From: a virus
Direction: 5' to 3' (one strand)
DNA: 35,853 bases
Virus record (IMG/VR): IMGVR_UViG_3300001846_000178
Span: 1-35,853 of that record
Shown: positions 7,387 through 18,200 of the stretch, piece after piece
How the letters are laid out: the number at the start of each line of letters is the position of its first letter
Numbering within the stretch: the first letter of the stretch is position 1
Made by a program: the position numbers and the translations under genes
The notes under the pieces: generated by a model
What the model was told of the DNA's origin: nothing
The model's database searches: none
Seen by the model: the letters and a program-made list of their open reading frames with translations, nothing else

Positions 7387-8111
7387 TGTCAGTCATAACT
7401 TTACCTAATACAATTACAAGCAAAGATCTTATTAGCTTTGATTTGTTTCCAGTAGCAAACGCATGGGCAGCAACAGAACTAGTACCCCTTAAAAATTTAG
7501 AGGCAAGTGATAAGATTTTAAACTACGCTATACGCCATATAAAATGGTCTGGATATAGTTATACAAGTATTGACAAAAATACAAAGATAGGATATAATTT
7601 AAGTGTTGAAACTGAAGGTGACGGCTTGACAGAAAGTTCTGCCTATAACTTATGGATAGATGACTGGAAAGAAAAAGAGAGAAAATTTAAAAAGATATTT
7701 CCTTTAGATGCATGCACACAAAGTCAGTATGATGGCTTGCTAAGTTTATATTACTTTACTGGCGAATTTGCATCTGTAGGTACAGAAATAAGAAAGTTTA
7801 AATTATCAGAATATATTCAGAATAGACAATGGGAATATGTTGCTACGGCTATGACTCTTGCAGGTGGTAAGAATCGTGTAATGAGACAGGGCGAAGCTAA
7901 AATTATAATGTTAGCAGACTACGGTATTCCAAAAGACCGTACATTAATTAAAGAACAAGGACTACAAGAGTTAGTTAAAAAATATCCAGATAGATTTATA
8001 AGCGACAAAGCCAAAGCTCAAGCTGAGTATGTATACTTTGCAGAAACCAAACGGTTCCTCCCCAATATGAGCGAGTCCAGAAAGCGATTGTTGGCCCAAC
8101 TCCTCAAATAG
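7386..8111 (+). CDS. Lysozyme-fold (GH24-like) protein, possibly degenerate
   Basis: A 241-residue protein whose centre resembles phage GH24 lysozymes: K64-NTKIGYN-71 matches the substrate-cleft 'T-I-G-x-G' segment, G80-LTESSAYNLWIDDW follows as the usual helix, T111-QSQYDGLLSLYYFTGEF matches 'Q..aLvsf.yN.G', and M166-RQGEAKIIMLADYG matches the 'GL..RR..E..lf..G' end. In T4 lysozyme the catalytic Glu precedes a Gly at the start of the domain (DEG); here the equivalent is W54-S55-G56, so the Glu seems absent. An Asp (D63) could replace the second catalytic residue, but only with a gap. It could be a structural or binding remnant rather than an enzyme. It is coupled to gp5 by TAATG and probably acts at the tail tip. 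Confidence 0.55.
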   Translation: MSVITLPNTITSKDLISFDLFPVANAWAATELVPLKNLEASDKILNYAIRHIKWSGYSYTSIDKNTKIGYNLSVETEGDGLTESSAYNLWIDDWKEKERKFKKIFPLDACTQSQYDGLLSLYYFTGEFASVGTEIRKFKLSEYIQNRQWEYVATAMTLAGGKNRVMRQGEAKIIMLADYGIPKDRTLIKEQGLQELVKKYPDRFISDKAKAQAEYVYFAETKRFLPNMSESRKRLLAQLLK

Positions 8112-8122
8112 AAAGACAAAAA

Positions 8123-8680
8123 ATGCAAGCCAGTGTACTATTATTAAACGCAGATGCCCAACCACTCAGTTTACTCCCACTTAGCACAATTAGCTGGCAA
8201 ACGGCTGTAAAAGCACTCTACAGCGAAAAAGTTTTTGTTATTAAAAATTACGAAGGTTTATTCTTAAACAGCAATACTATTAGTTTACCTTTACCTAGTA
8301 TTGTTATGCTTAACAGCTATCACAGGCCTCCCTTAAGAGCAAAGTACACTAGGAAAAATCTTTACATAAGAGATGACTATAATTGTCAATACTGTGGCAA
8401 CAAGTTTAGCTACAGTGATCTTACTATTGACCATGTTATCCCAAAATCTAAAGGCGGTAAACTTACATGGGAAAATAGTGTTGCTGCATGTAGAGAATGT
8501 AACTTCAAGAAAAATGATAAGATTATCAAGCCTATTAGGAAGCCTGTAATGCCTAGTTGGCATCAGCTCAACTTTGCTAGTAGAAATTATAAAACTACTA
8601 TACCAGATCCTGGTTGGCAAGAGTTTATACAATGGCCTACAGAAAATCTTGTTATAAATGACAATCCAGTAAGTTTATAA
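8123..8680 (+). CDS. HNH endonuclease
   Basis: Free-standing HNH nuclease of 185 residues. The beta-beta-metal core is plain: C88-x-x-C91, then T101-I-D-H104, N118, and C123-x-x-C126-N127, giving a zinc-binding pair of CxxC motifs around the D-H...N...N active site. The N-terminal part (residues 1-75) is the usual helper domain seen in HNH proteins of the McrA-like group. It is inserted between the lysozyme-fold gene and gp25 in an otherwise conserved baseplate order, which suggests mobility, as homing-type HNH genes often sit beside conserved phage genes. The start is ATG after a weak GAAAGAC ribosome site, 11 bases past the previous stop. Confidence 0.88.
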   Translation: MQASVLLLNADAQPLSLLPLSTISWQTAVKALYSEKVFVIKNYEGLFLNSNTISLPLPSIVMLNSYHRPPLRAKYTRKNLYIRDDYNCQYCGNKFSYSDLTIDHVIPKSKGGKLTWENSVAACRECNFKKNDKIIKPIRKPVMPSWHQLNFASRNYKTTIPDPGWQEFIQWPTENLVINDNPVSL

Positions 8681-8700
8681 ACATAGCACTTAATTTTTAG

Positions 8701-8708
8701 CATAAATA
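8701..8708 (+). promoter_or_regulatory. Candidate late promoter (CATAAATA) ahead of gp25
   Basis: CATAAATA matches the T4 late element TATAAATA at seven of eight positions. With the usual spacing the start would fall at about 8714, the A of the gp25 ATG, so the message would be leaderless. A second near match, TATAAATG at 8653-8660 inside the end of the HNH gene, would give a normal leader of about 48 bases. The motif also arises by chance in this AT-rich DNA. Confidence 0.35.
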
Positions 8709-8713
8709 TTAAT

Positions 8714-9097
8714 ATGACTAAAATTATAGGCTACAGTACCATTAATTCTGAATATACAAGTGAATTGCTAACTGGCATGGAGTTAGCAAAGCAAGACCTA
8801 GTCAATCATTTTAATATTAGAAAAGGAGAGAAATGGACAGATCCTGAGTTTGGTAGTAATTTGCCATTCTTAGTATTTCAGCCTTTAGACGAATCAACTA
8901 TATTAGAAATAACAGAAGATGTAAGGGATGTTGTAAGTAACGATCCTAGATTTGAAGTTGACAGCAACACTGTTAATGTAAAAACTGACGAACATTATAT
9001 CACTGTAATTGTTAGATTAATATATTTACCAACAACAACTGCAACAGAGTTGCAAATTAAGTTCGATAAAGATTTCGAACAAGACGTAGAGTTTTAA
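8714..9097 (+). CDS. 25: gp25-like baseplate wedge protein
   Basis: Baseplate wedge subunit with the gp25/lysozyme-like fold found across contractile tails, where it clamps gp6-type proteins together. The protein has 127 residues; T4 gp25 has 132. The family core is R36-KGEKWTDPEFGSNLPFL, then F-Q-P-L-D-E and N-D-P-R-F, which are the 'GE..~npefGs.l..l~f~p.d' and 'dPR' features of the family. The 33 bases between the HNH gene and this start lack a Shine-Dalgarno sequence. gp6 starts 3 bases after the stop, the same order as in T4-like baseplate clusters. Confidence 0.93.
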   Translation: MTKIIGYSTINSEYTSELLTGMELAKQDLVNHFNIRKGEKWTDPEFGSNLPFLVFQPLDESTILEITEDVRDVVSNDPRFEVDSNTVNVKTDEHYITVIVRLIYLPTTTATELQIKFDKDFEQDVEF

Positions 9098-9100
9098 AAA

Positions 9101-12100
9101 ATGGCACAAAATACTAGACAAAATAAACTTTTTGCGGCAGAAGACTATACAGTAGTTTATGAATCATATGTAAATGCAAACTTTCAAGCATACGACTATG
9201 ATACAATTAGAACTACTATGGTTGACTATGTACGTAATACATATCCAGAAAATTATAATGATTGGATCGAAAGTTCTGAATTCGTAGCACTGCTTGATGT
9301 AGTTGCACAGTTTGGACATAACTTAGCATTTAGAGTTGATCTTAATGCAAGAAACAATTTTTTAAGTACAGCAACAAGACAAGATAGTATTTTTAAACTA
9401 GCAGACTTTTTAGGATATTCTCCAAGACGTAATGTGCCAGCGTTTGGTGAAATGAAGGTTGTTACAGTTAAAACAAACGAATCAGTTATTGGTAGCGAAG
9501 GTACAAGTCTTGGTGGACAAGAAATTAAATTTGATAACACTGTAAGTGCAAATAACATTGACGATTTTATTACAGTAATGAATGCAGTATTCCAGTCAAG
9601 CAACAATTTTGGTAGCCCTAAAAAGCAAGTGATGTTAGACGGTATTAGCACACAGTTTTATGATTTAAATAACGGTGCAAATCAAATTAAATTTGATGTT
9701 AATGGCTTTGCTGAAGGTAAAAGTGTTAACTATAACTTGATTAGTGTAGACTACGACACTACAACAGATACAATTACAGAAAAAAATCCTGACCCTAATG
9801 GATCGTTTGGTGTTTATTATAAAAATGATGGACGTGGACTAACAAGCAATGACACTGGCTTCTTTGTAGGAGTTAAACAAGGTACACTACAGTTTGATGA
9901 TTTTGTAATTGAAAATACAATTGATAACCTAACATTAGATATTAACACAGACAATATTAATAATTCAGACATCTGGGTACAAACAATTGACACAGACGGC
10001 AATGTAATAAAAACTTGGACAAAAGTATCAGATACAGCAAGCAACAATGTAATTTACAACAGTTTTGCAGGCGGTGTTAGAGATATTTTTAGTGTAAAAA
10101 CTAGAGCTAACAATCAAGTAAGTATTAAATTTCCAGATAAAACATTTGGTACATTACCAACAGGAAACATTCGTGTGTGGTATCGTGTAAGTGAAAATAG
10201 CACATACACTGTGCGTCCAGATGATTTATCAAATAAAAAGTTAAGCATTAACTATCTTGGACAAGACGGAAACTTTTACAATGCTGTAATGACTGTCCAA
10301 CTAAAAAGAAGCATTACAACTGCTACAAGTAATGAAACACTAGATAGTATTAAGGAAAATGCACCTAAAAATTATGCAGCACAAGATAGAATTATTACTG
10401 CACAAGATTATAATAGCATACTGCAATCACAAGTAAGTGGTGTTAAGAAAATTAAAAGTGTAAACCGTACCTTCGCAGGACACAGTAGGTATATTGACTT
10501 CAACGATCCAACAGGACAATATAGTAGCTTAGATATTTTTGGCAAAGACGGATCTTTATACAAAGAAGATTTTGTAGAATCTGCAGAATCTAATGTAGGC
10601 GAATCATCTAACCAAATATTTGAAAAACATATTAAAGGACTATTAGATAATGATGGTTTAGTAAATTTATATTACGATAAATTTAGGCTAAGTTTTGAAA
10701 ATGAAAAAATAAATTACAATTACTCTCCTACGTTAACAACAGATAATACATTTGGAGATAATGGTTTTATTTGGACCAGTACTAGTCAAAATAATACTAC
10801 AGCAACTTCAGGATATTTAATTAGTAAACTTCCTGGCGCTGGCACAGATCCAGTTAGGGTAGGTAAATCTCAGTCTAACTATCTTAAATTATTTACAGTA
10901 GGCGCATTAATAAAATTTAGAACTGATAGCACTAATGGTAGTGAAAGCATATGGGCAAAAGTTACAAATATTTTTGTTGATGGTTTAGGAATAGATAAAA
11001 CAGGAAGCCAAGCAGGTATTCCAAGTGGACTTACTTCTTCAGGTAAAGGTGCAATTACATTAGATACTATTATACCTAATGGTAGTGTTATTGAAATTAT
11101 ATATCCTAGCCTATCTAGAAAATTTTCTACAAAAGAAAGTGACATAATTAAGACATATTTAAAAGCAAATAGAAATTTCAGTCTTTCATATGATTATGCA
11201 TCTAGTATATGGAATATTAAAGATAACATCTCATCTGTTAATGTAGATGAGGATTATACTAATTTAGGTAAAGATGACTGGATAATTAATGCTCAATATG
11301 ATAACAGTTTACAATCTTATTCATTTAAAATGAGAACTACAAGATACTATATGTCTAGTGTAAAAGTAAGTTTTAGTAATATTACTAACGAAAAGCAACT
11401 AGATACTTTTACAAACAAAGCGTTTAGAGATAGTATTAGTATTACAGGATTAGTTGGACAGCCTTTAGGAAATTTAGGTAAGTTTTATATTTACGGATAT
11501 AATACAGATCAAGACGGCGTAACTGACAGTAGCAAGGTAATTTTAAGTATTATAGATGCAGATAACGATAGTAGACCAGAAAATCCAGATGCATTTTATG
11601 ATATTGTAGGTAATAATACAATTGCTAATAATGTAAGATTTGAATGGGAACATATTGCTAATAGTAATGAGGTTATTGATCCTAGCTTTACAAACATAGT
11701 AGATGTTTTTGTTTTAAATAGTGGATATGATACAGAATACAGAAATTGGTTAACAACAAATGTTGGAGACGAACCATTGCCTCCAAGTGTATATAGTTTA
11801 ACAAAGCAGTTTGATAGTATCAAATCTAAAAAAGCAATGAGTGATACTGTTGTGTATAAACCAGTAAAATACAAGCCTTTGTTTGGACCTAAGTCAGATC
11901 CAAAACTAAGAGCAAAATTTAGAGTAATTAAATTGCCAAACACAAACTTTACAGATAACGATGTAAAAACAAAATGTGTCAAAGCAGTAGCAGAATACTT
12001 TGAAATTAATAATTGGGACTTTGGAGAAACTTTTTACTTTACAGAACTAGCTGCATATGTACATAAGCAACTTGCAGGTATTATTAGTAGTTTTGTAATT

Positions 12101-12244
12101 GTACCACAAAGTTCAAACAGTGTATTTGGAAATATGTTCCAAGTTACACCAAACTCAGACGAAATTTTTATTCCTGATGTAAGTTTAACAGATGTAGATA
12201 TTATAGCAAACATTACAGATGAAAACATTAGAATAGGACAATAA
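9101..12244 (+). CDS. 6: gp6-like baseplate wedge protein, enlarged
   Basis: Central baseplate wedge protein (baseplate J superfamily), which dimerises to make the iris-like ring around the hub. The N-terminus (YESYVNANFQAYDYDTIR, then P-E-N-Y-N-D-W-I-E-S-S-E-F and R-N-N-F-L-S-T-A) is the gp6 start domain. The baseplate-J core shows at about residues 415-435 (A-P-K-N-Y-A-A-Q-D-R-I-I-T-A-Q-D-Y). The C-terminal domain follows T4 gp6: N970-W-D-F-G-E-T-F-Y-F-T-E-L-A-A-Y then H-K-Q-L-A-G. The total is 1047 residues against 660 in T4, with much of the extra length between about 460 and 900. The giant gene starts 2 bases after the stop. Confidence 0.92.
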   Translation: MAQNTRQNKLFAAEDYTVVYESYVNANFQAYDYDTIRTTMVDYVRNTYPENYNDWIESSEFVALLDVVAQFGHNLAFRVDLNARNNFLSTATRQDSIFKLADFLGYSPRRNVPAFGEMKVVTVKTNESVIGSEGTSLGGQEIKFDNTVSANNIDDFITVMNAVFQSSNNFGSPKKQVMLDGISTQFYDLNNGANQIKFDVNGFAEGKSVNYNLISVDYDTTTDTITEKNPDPNGSFGVYYKNDGRGLTSNDTGFFVGVKQGTLQFDDFVIENTIDNLTLDINTDNINNSDIWVQTIDTDGNVIKTWTKVSDTASNNVIYNSFAGGVRDIFSVKTRANNQVSIKFPDKTFGTLPTGNIRVWYRVSENSTYTVRPDDLSNKKLSINYLGQDGNFYNAVMTVQLKRSITTATSNETLDSIKENAPKNYAAQDRIITAQDYNSILQSQVSGVKKIKSVNRTFAGHSRYIDFNDPTGQYSSLDIFGKDGSLYKEDFVESAESNVGESSNQIFEKHIKGLLDNDGLVNLYYDKFRLSFENEKINYNYSPTLTTDNTFGDNGFIWTSTSQNNTTATSGYLISKLPGAGTDPVRVGKSQSNYLKLFTVGALIKFRTDSTNGSESIWAKVTNIFVDGLGIDKTGSQAGIPSGLTSSGKGAITLDTIIPNGSVIEIIYPSLSRKFSTKESDIIKTYLKANRNFSLSYDYASSIWNIKDNISSVNVDEDYTNLGKDDWIINAQYDNSLQSYSFKMRTTRYYMSSVKVSFSNITNEKQLDTFTNKAFRDSISITGLVGQPLGNLGKFYIYGYNTDQDGVTDSSKVILSIIDADNDSRPENPDAFYDIVGNNTIANNVRFEWEHIANSNEVIDPSFTNIVDVFVLNSGYDTEYRNWLTTNVGDEPLPPSVYSLTKQFDSIKSKKAMSDTVVYKPVKYKPLFGPKSDPKLRAKFRVIKLPNTNFTDNDVKTKCVKAVAEYFEINNWDFGETFYFTELAAYVHKQLAGIISSFVIVPQSSNSVFGNMFQVTPNSDEIFIPDVSLTDVDIIANITDENIRIGQ

Positions 12245-12246
12245 TA

Positions 12247-15200
12247 ATGGCTAACAACAAAAAGAGAGCTGGCAAGCAAACTAACAAAAGCATCAAGACT
12301 AGTAAGTTTTTACCAAGTGTATTTCAGACCAATCTTAATAAGAAATGGTTAGATAGTACTCTTGACCAAATGGTTAGTAAAGGCAACTTACAGGATTTAG
12401 ATGGTTATATTGGTAGCGAAGAAGGTAGGTTAAAAATACCTAGCGATGTATATAATAGTGCAAAATATTTAGAGCCAGCTATTGTTAGTAAAAATAAAGA
12501 CGGATCTATAGACAAAGTAATAACTCATGATGACGTAAGAGATATTAAGTTAAGTACTTTTGGAAATTATAATTTTTCAGCAGCCTATACAAGTAGTAGT
12601 TACTTTTATAGACCTCCAGTTGATATCGATAAGTTTGTAAATTTTGGTAATTACTATTGGGTAGAAGAACTTCCAGTATATGAAAGTGTAGATAATACAA
12701 GTACAGATAGAGATATTACCTCAGAGGCAAATAATAGATTAACATATGAATTGAAAGACAAGAACGAATCCTTTTTAATAGAAGATGGTATGTTGATTAA
12801 ATGTGTAGGCACAGGATGGTCAACAGATTGCAAAGACAAAACTTATCTTGTTACTGGCGTAGGAAGCAACATTACACTTATTTTATACAAAGATGAAACA
12901 GGAAATAAAGTTTACAACAACTTTAGCCAAGCCTCAATTAGGCAAAGTGACTTCTGGGATAAAAGTAATATTACAACCTTATCGCCTAACACAAAAAGTC
13001 AATATTATGACGCTTTCAAATCTCCTTTTCAAATGCTTGATGATTATTTTGTAGCACAAGAAGGACCAAACAAGGCTCCATTATTTGATGGATTTATTTT
13101 TACAAATGATGAAGAAGGTATGATTGATCAGTTTATAACTGGACAGATTGTAATGTTTTCAGAGGATTGGAATTTAGACAGTATTAACGAAGGCAATCCA
13201 AACGGTGTATTAAATGAACAAGACTTAATGATTCCTATGGTAACTCATATTGAAAATGGTAAGCAAATGCTAGTGAAGCTTTATGATACACAAGCGGTAG
13301 GTACACATAATCCTCCTAAAAGATATGAACTTGTAAGAAAAGAAGGAGTATTTTCTGATTCTCAATTTAACAAATATTATGATGAATTAGAAGGTTGGGA
13401 CTCAGAAGAATGGGATAGCAGTGTTAGTGATATAATTATGAAAGATTATATTTTAATAAACAGAAACTGTAAATATCAAACTGCTTGGAGTAGAACAAAT
13501 TTCTGGGTACATAAAAATACAGTAGATAAAGTTAGAAAACTGACAGGTGTTTCTTTATATAGAGAAAACTATATTAATTTAAATAGAGTCGCTAAAAGAC
13601 CAATTTTAGAATTTGATAGCAACATGCACTTATATAATCACGTAAGTGGTTATAAAACTGATCAATTTAAAGGCACTATTGACTTTTATCTAAAAAGAGA
13701 AGGAAAATATATACCACAAGACAATGGTTCTTCTTTAAGTTTTTATGAGCCGTCTCCTGTGCCTACGGGTAGTACAATTATATTTGATCATACAGAAAAT
13801 GATGAAGATAGATATAAAAAAGTTTATCGTGTAAAAACAGATTTTACTTTAGAAGAAGTTTTTACACCATCTAAAGATGATGTTGTAGTAATTACAAATA
13901 GTACAGATTATAATTTTAGAGATGCAGACTTATATTACAATGGTAGATGGATTAGTGGCCAACAGAAAACAAAAATTAACCAAGCACCATTATATCAAGT
14001 ATATGACTATAATAAAACTAAAGTACAAGAACTTTCTCAAACAAAATTTAAAGGTAATACTATTTTTGGTTATAAAATTGGCACAGGCACAAATGATACA
14101 GAATTAGGATTTCCCCTTAGCTTTAAAGATGGACCAAAGGGCGCAGAATATCTATTCGAAAACTATTTAGATACTGCGTTATATGAAAGTGTTTATAGAA
14201 GTGAATATAATTTAAATGTAAGTAATCATAGGAAGTTGGACAATCAATTATTTTTTAAAGTAAGAGATGAACTAAAGTTTAACTACGAACTTAGTAAGAT
14301 GCCGCACGGCTCAAGAGAAAAGTATAATTATACAATTACAGATACAAATAATTTAGAAATACCTTTTGGCTTTAATAATTGGAGAACTGATACAAAAGTA
14401 ATGCTGCATAGCTACTTTGGAAAAGAGATGGTAACTGAGCTTGTAAATCCAGGTATGTATAGTAATAGAACTAAAGGTAATAATAGACACATTGTTGCTT
14501 CTCCTAATAATGTAATGGAGATTGTAAACTTAATTGAGAATAATGAAGTTATATTCCTAACACCTGAAGGTGAAGATATAGAAACACTGTCAGATGCAGG
14601 CAATCCATATATCAACTTACAAATTACAAGATTAAATTCTAGTGTTACAGAATTTCAATTTACACAAGATAACGTTGGATTAATAGTAGAGATTAAAAAC
14701 TCACATGTAGATTATCCTGAAAGTATATTTTTAACTATTAGTAATAAGTCAGATGACATTTACTATAAATTATCAGTAAATGGTAAAAAAATATCTAGAC
14801 AAGATTATAACATTAGTTTAGATAGAATAAGTGTTAAGTCTAATAAATTTAATGTAGGAGATATTGTTGACTTAGAATTTTTAAGTAATGGTAATACTAT
14901 TCCTGAAACTCAAGAATATAATCCTAACAACAAATTAATTGATACCTTTACTATTACAGAGACACTAGATCATTGGAAATCATTATTAAATTATGTTCCT
15001 GATTTAACTGGAGATAGTATAGGCGAAAACAATTATAGTGAAACAACCAAGCTGATAGGCTATGGTGGTGGAAAAATATTTGTACATGAAGATGTCAGTA
15101 TAACACATGATATCAACTATAGTGACAATGCCCTTAATATTACTGGCGCTCTTCAAGAGCAAGGTAAAGATTGGGATAGTTTTAGAGCAAGATTTATAAG

Positions 15201-18200
15201 CCAAGTAAGAAGACTTTACAGTACAAAAGAATATAAAAGTGTATATGATTTAAGTAACGATGCTATTAATTTAATTGTACAAAACAGAAAAGGATCTCCT
15301 CTCTATAAAGACAGTAATATGGCTTATGGTGTTAACAACTACACCTATGAATGGCCAATGGAAGAATTTGTTGACGATTACTGGCTTCCTTTCACATATA
15401 ACACAGATGAAAAAATTAAAGATCATTTATATGTGTATCTAAAAGACGATAGCAAAGAAGAAAATAAGTTTACATATAGGCCGCTCGTTAAAGATGTAGA
15501 TTACAAAATGGTAGGTAACAAACTTACTGTACTGTGTGATGTAATCTTTACGCCTAATTTAGATCCAGTATTGTTAATTAATTATTACAATATGGATTTA
15601 GAAAGTTATATTCCTCCTAGTCCTGTTAAACTTGGACTACAGTTTGGATATAAACCAACTGTTTTAGCAGACAAAATAATCTGCCATGATGGTTACGAAT
15701 ATAGCAAAGCATCAGATGCAGACTTGTATGACTTTACAGATAGTAAATTTGATCCAGTAGTAGCAGCACTATATGATTTAGAAATAAGAATATACAATGG
15801 TTTAGTTATGCAAGATAATCTTGTTCAAGAAGAGATTAATCCATACAAATCAGCTTATGACTATATGCCTAGCTTACATAGATCTGTTTGGTATGATTTG
15901 CTAGAAATAAACAGCTATACAGAACAGTTTTTTAATCTTTGGTTATCTAAAAATAATATAAGTGATATTAATCCTGACAGTTATTTTGATACATCAGATG
16001 AAAATACATGGAACTATAAAAGTGAAGTAGATGCACTAGGAGATAAATCAATTCCAGGACATTGGGTGGGTGCGTATACTGCTATATTTGGTACATCAAC
16101 TCCTCATCTTACACCTTGGCATATGTTAGGATTCAGCTTTAAGCCAACATGGTGGGACAACAAATATAGCTGGACTAATACAGTAAAAAGAAATAAATTA
16201 CTTACAGCATTACGATTAGGAAACGTTTCTCCTAATGATACAATAATACAGGATTTAAGATATGCTAGATATAATTGGGATTGGGAAGATAAATGTCCTG
16301 TAACTTCAGCAGGTACACTAGAAAGCATTAGTACTATTTTAGGTATGCCTAGTGAGTTAAACAGGTCAGTACCATTTGAGTTTGGTGATTGGGGGCCTGT
16401 AGAACAAGAATGGAGAAAGTCTGCTATTGGCTATATGAGTTTAGTAGACGCAGTAGTCAAACTATCACCAGGATTAGCATGGAATGAATTTATACAACCA
16501 GGATCAAGAACTGGTCATAATGATAAAAATATACATATAAGTGAACGCACTAAAAACTTTATGAATAGTAGCGACTACTTAATTCCTGGTAATGTATACG
16601 GAAAAACAATTACAGGTGTAAAACTAAGCAATACAGAAGATGCATTTGATGTTAATGCTACAGAATTTAATTTGATAGGTCCTGATGATACTCCTATTAT
16701 AAACACTGCGGTGTCTTACTTTGATCTGAATGGCTTTACTACTGACATTAATAATGAATTTAAAGTTTACAAGTTTATAAGCGGAGCAAGTGTTTTAAAA
16801 AGAGGATATCTATTTGAAAAGGATCCTACAATTGTAAGTAGTGTGCCTAGACAAACTTATAGTAAAACTACATTAGAAATTCTAACAGCAGAAGTGCCTT
16901 ATGTATCTAATGGTATACTACAAGCACAACACAATTACATATTACGTAATCAATATAACATAGATTTAAAACAAATTTATAGTACAATTGATACACAGCT
17001 TACACATAAACTAAACGGATTTAGTAATAATAATTTATTAAAGTTTAAAGCAGATAGCAGTTTATTTGGTCCAGTTGAGTTATCAAGCAATGACTTTGAA
17101 TTACAAATGTACACAGGCGCATGTAAAGATAATCCTACAGCAAGTAATGTTACAATTACAAAGCAAGGTACATATTATGTTGTAAAAGGTTTAAGCAGTA
17201 ACAAACAAGAGTTTTTATTTTATGAGCCTGATTTAAGTAATAGTGCAAAAAGTGTAGAGTTAACTTTAAACGATTATACTTTCAGAAAATATGAAAACTT
17301 TGTACAAGCACCTAGTGTAGCAGAGTTTGGAACTAAATTTTCTAGAATCCAAGACACTTATAACTTTATAAGAGGTTATTGGGAATGGATGAATGTTAGT
17401 GGATATACTTTAGAACTTCCTAGAGATGCAGCAGGTATGACATTTGTAAAATGGGCAGTAGCAGCAGGTGAAGGAGATTCTATAACTATAGAATTAGGTA
17501 AAGCAATTACATTCAAACCACAAAACGGCACTGTAGAAGAATACAACAAGTATGGATATCATGACAATGATATTTTAAGCACAGATGGTAAGACTATTGA
17601 AAATAAAGACCTAGGTATTACTCGTGAGGATGGTACAGTATACATTACAACAAAAGACAACAGTTACATTGGTAGCGTAAGCAGTGTTGTTGTTGAACAT
17701 GAACATGTAGCTGTAATTAATAACACAACATCATTTGGTGTTAATATGCTTGATCAAGCTAAGGGTAATAGATATGATAGATTGTTTTTACACGGACAAA
17801 AAACTCCTGATTGGACAGGAGAAAAGAAAGCTCTAGGTTATCTAGTACAGGACAATGGCATTGTTGAAAACTTTGATACGTCTGCAGAAACATTTAATGA
17901 TTTTTACAGAACTGATGTAAATGAATTTAACAACGGAATAACAAAGTCTAAAGACTTAACAATAGGAAATCAAAATGACATTTTAGATTTAAATCTAGAT
18001 AGTACAACATTAACAAACTTTTATCAAGGTGCTATTAAAAAGATGGGAACTAATGATGTAATTAACGGTATTGATAGAGCTAAACTAAATCATGGCTTGA
18101 CTACTGTCAATATACATGAACAGTATATGTTTAGACATAGTTATATGGGAGATACTAGTCAACTAGATAGTACAGAATTTAAAATTACTAGCAACGATTT

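Noticed and set aside
8333-8632. Minus-strand frame opposite the HNH gene
   Set aside because: Antisense to a gene with complete HNH motifs, no ribosome site and no promoter.
8681-8713. Gap before gp25 as a terminator or small RNA
   Set aside because: No stable hairpin and only 33 bases; just promoter-like AT-rich sequence is visible.
13922-14107. Second plus-strand frame inside the giant gene
   Set aside because: Lysine-rich shadow in a different frame, with no ribosome site.
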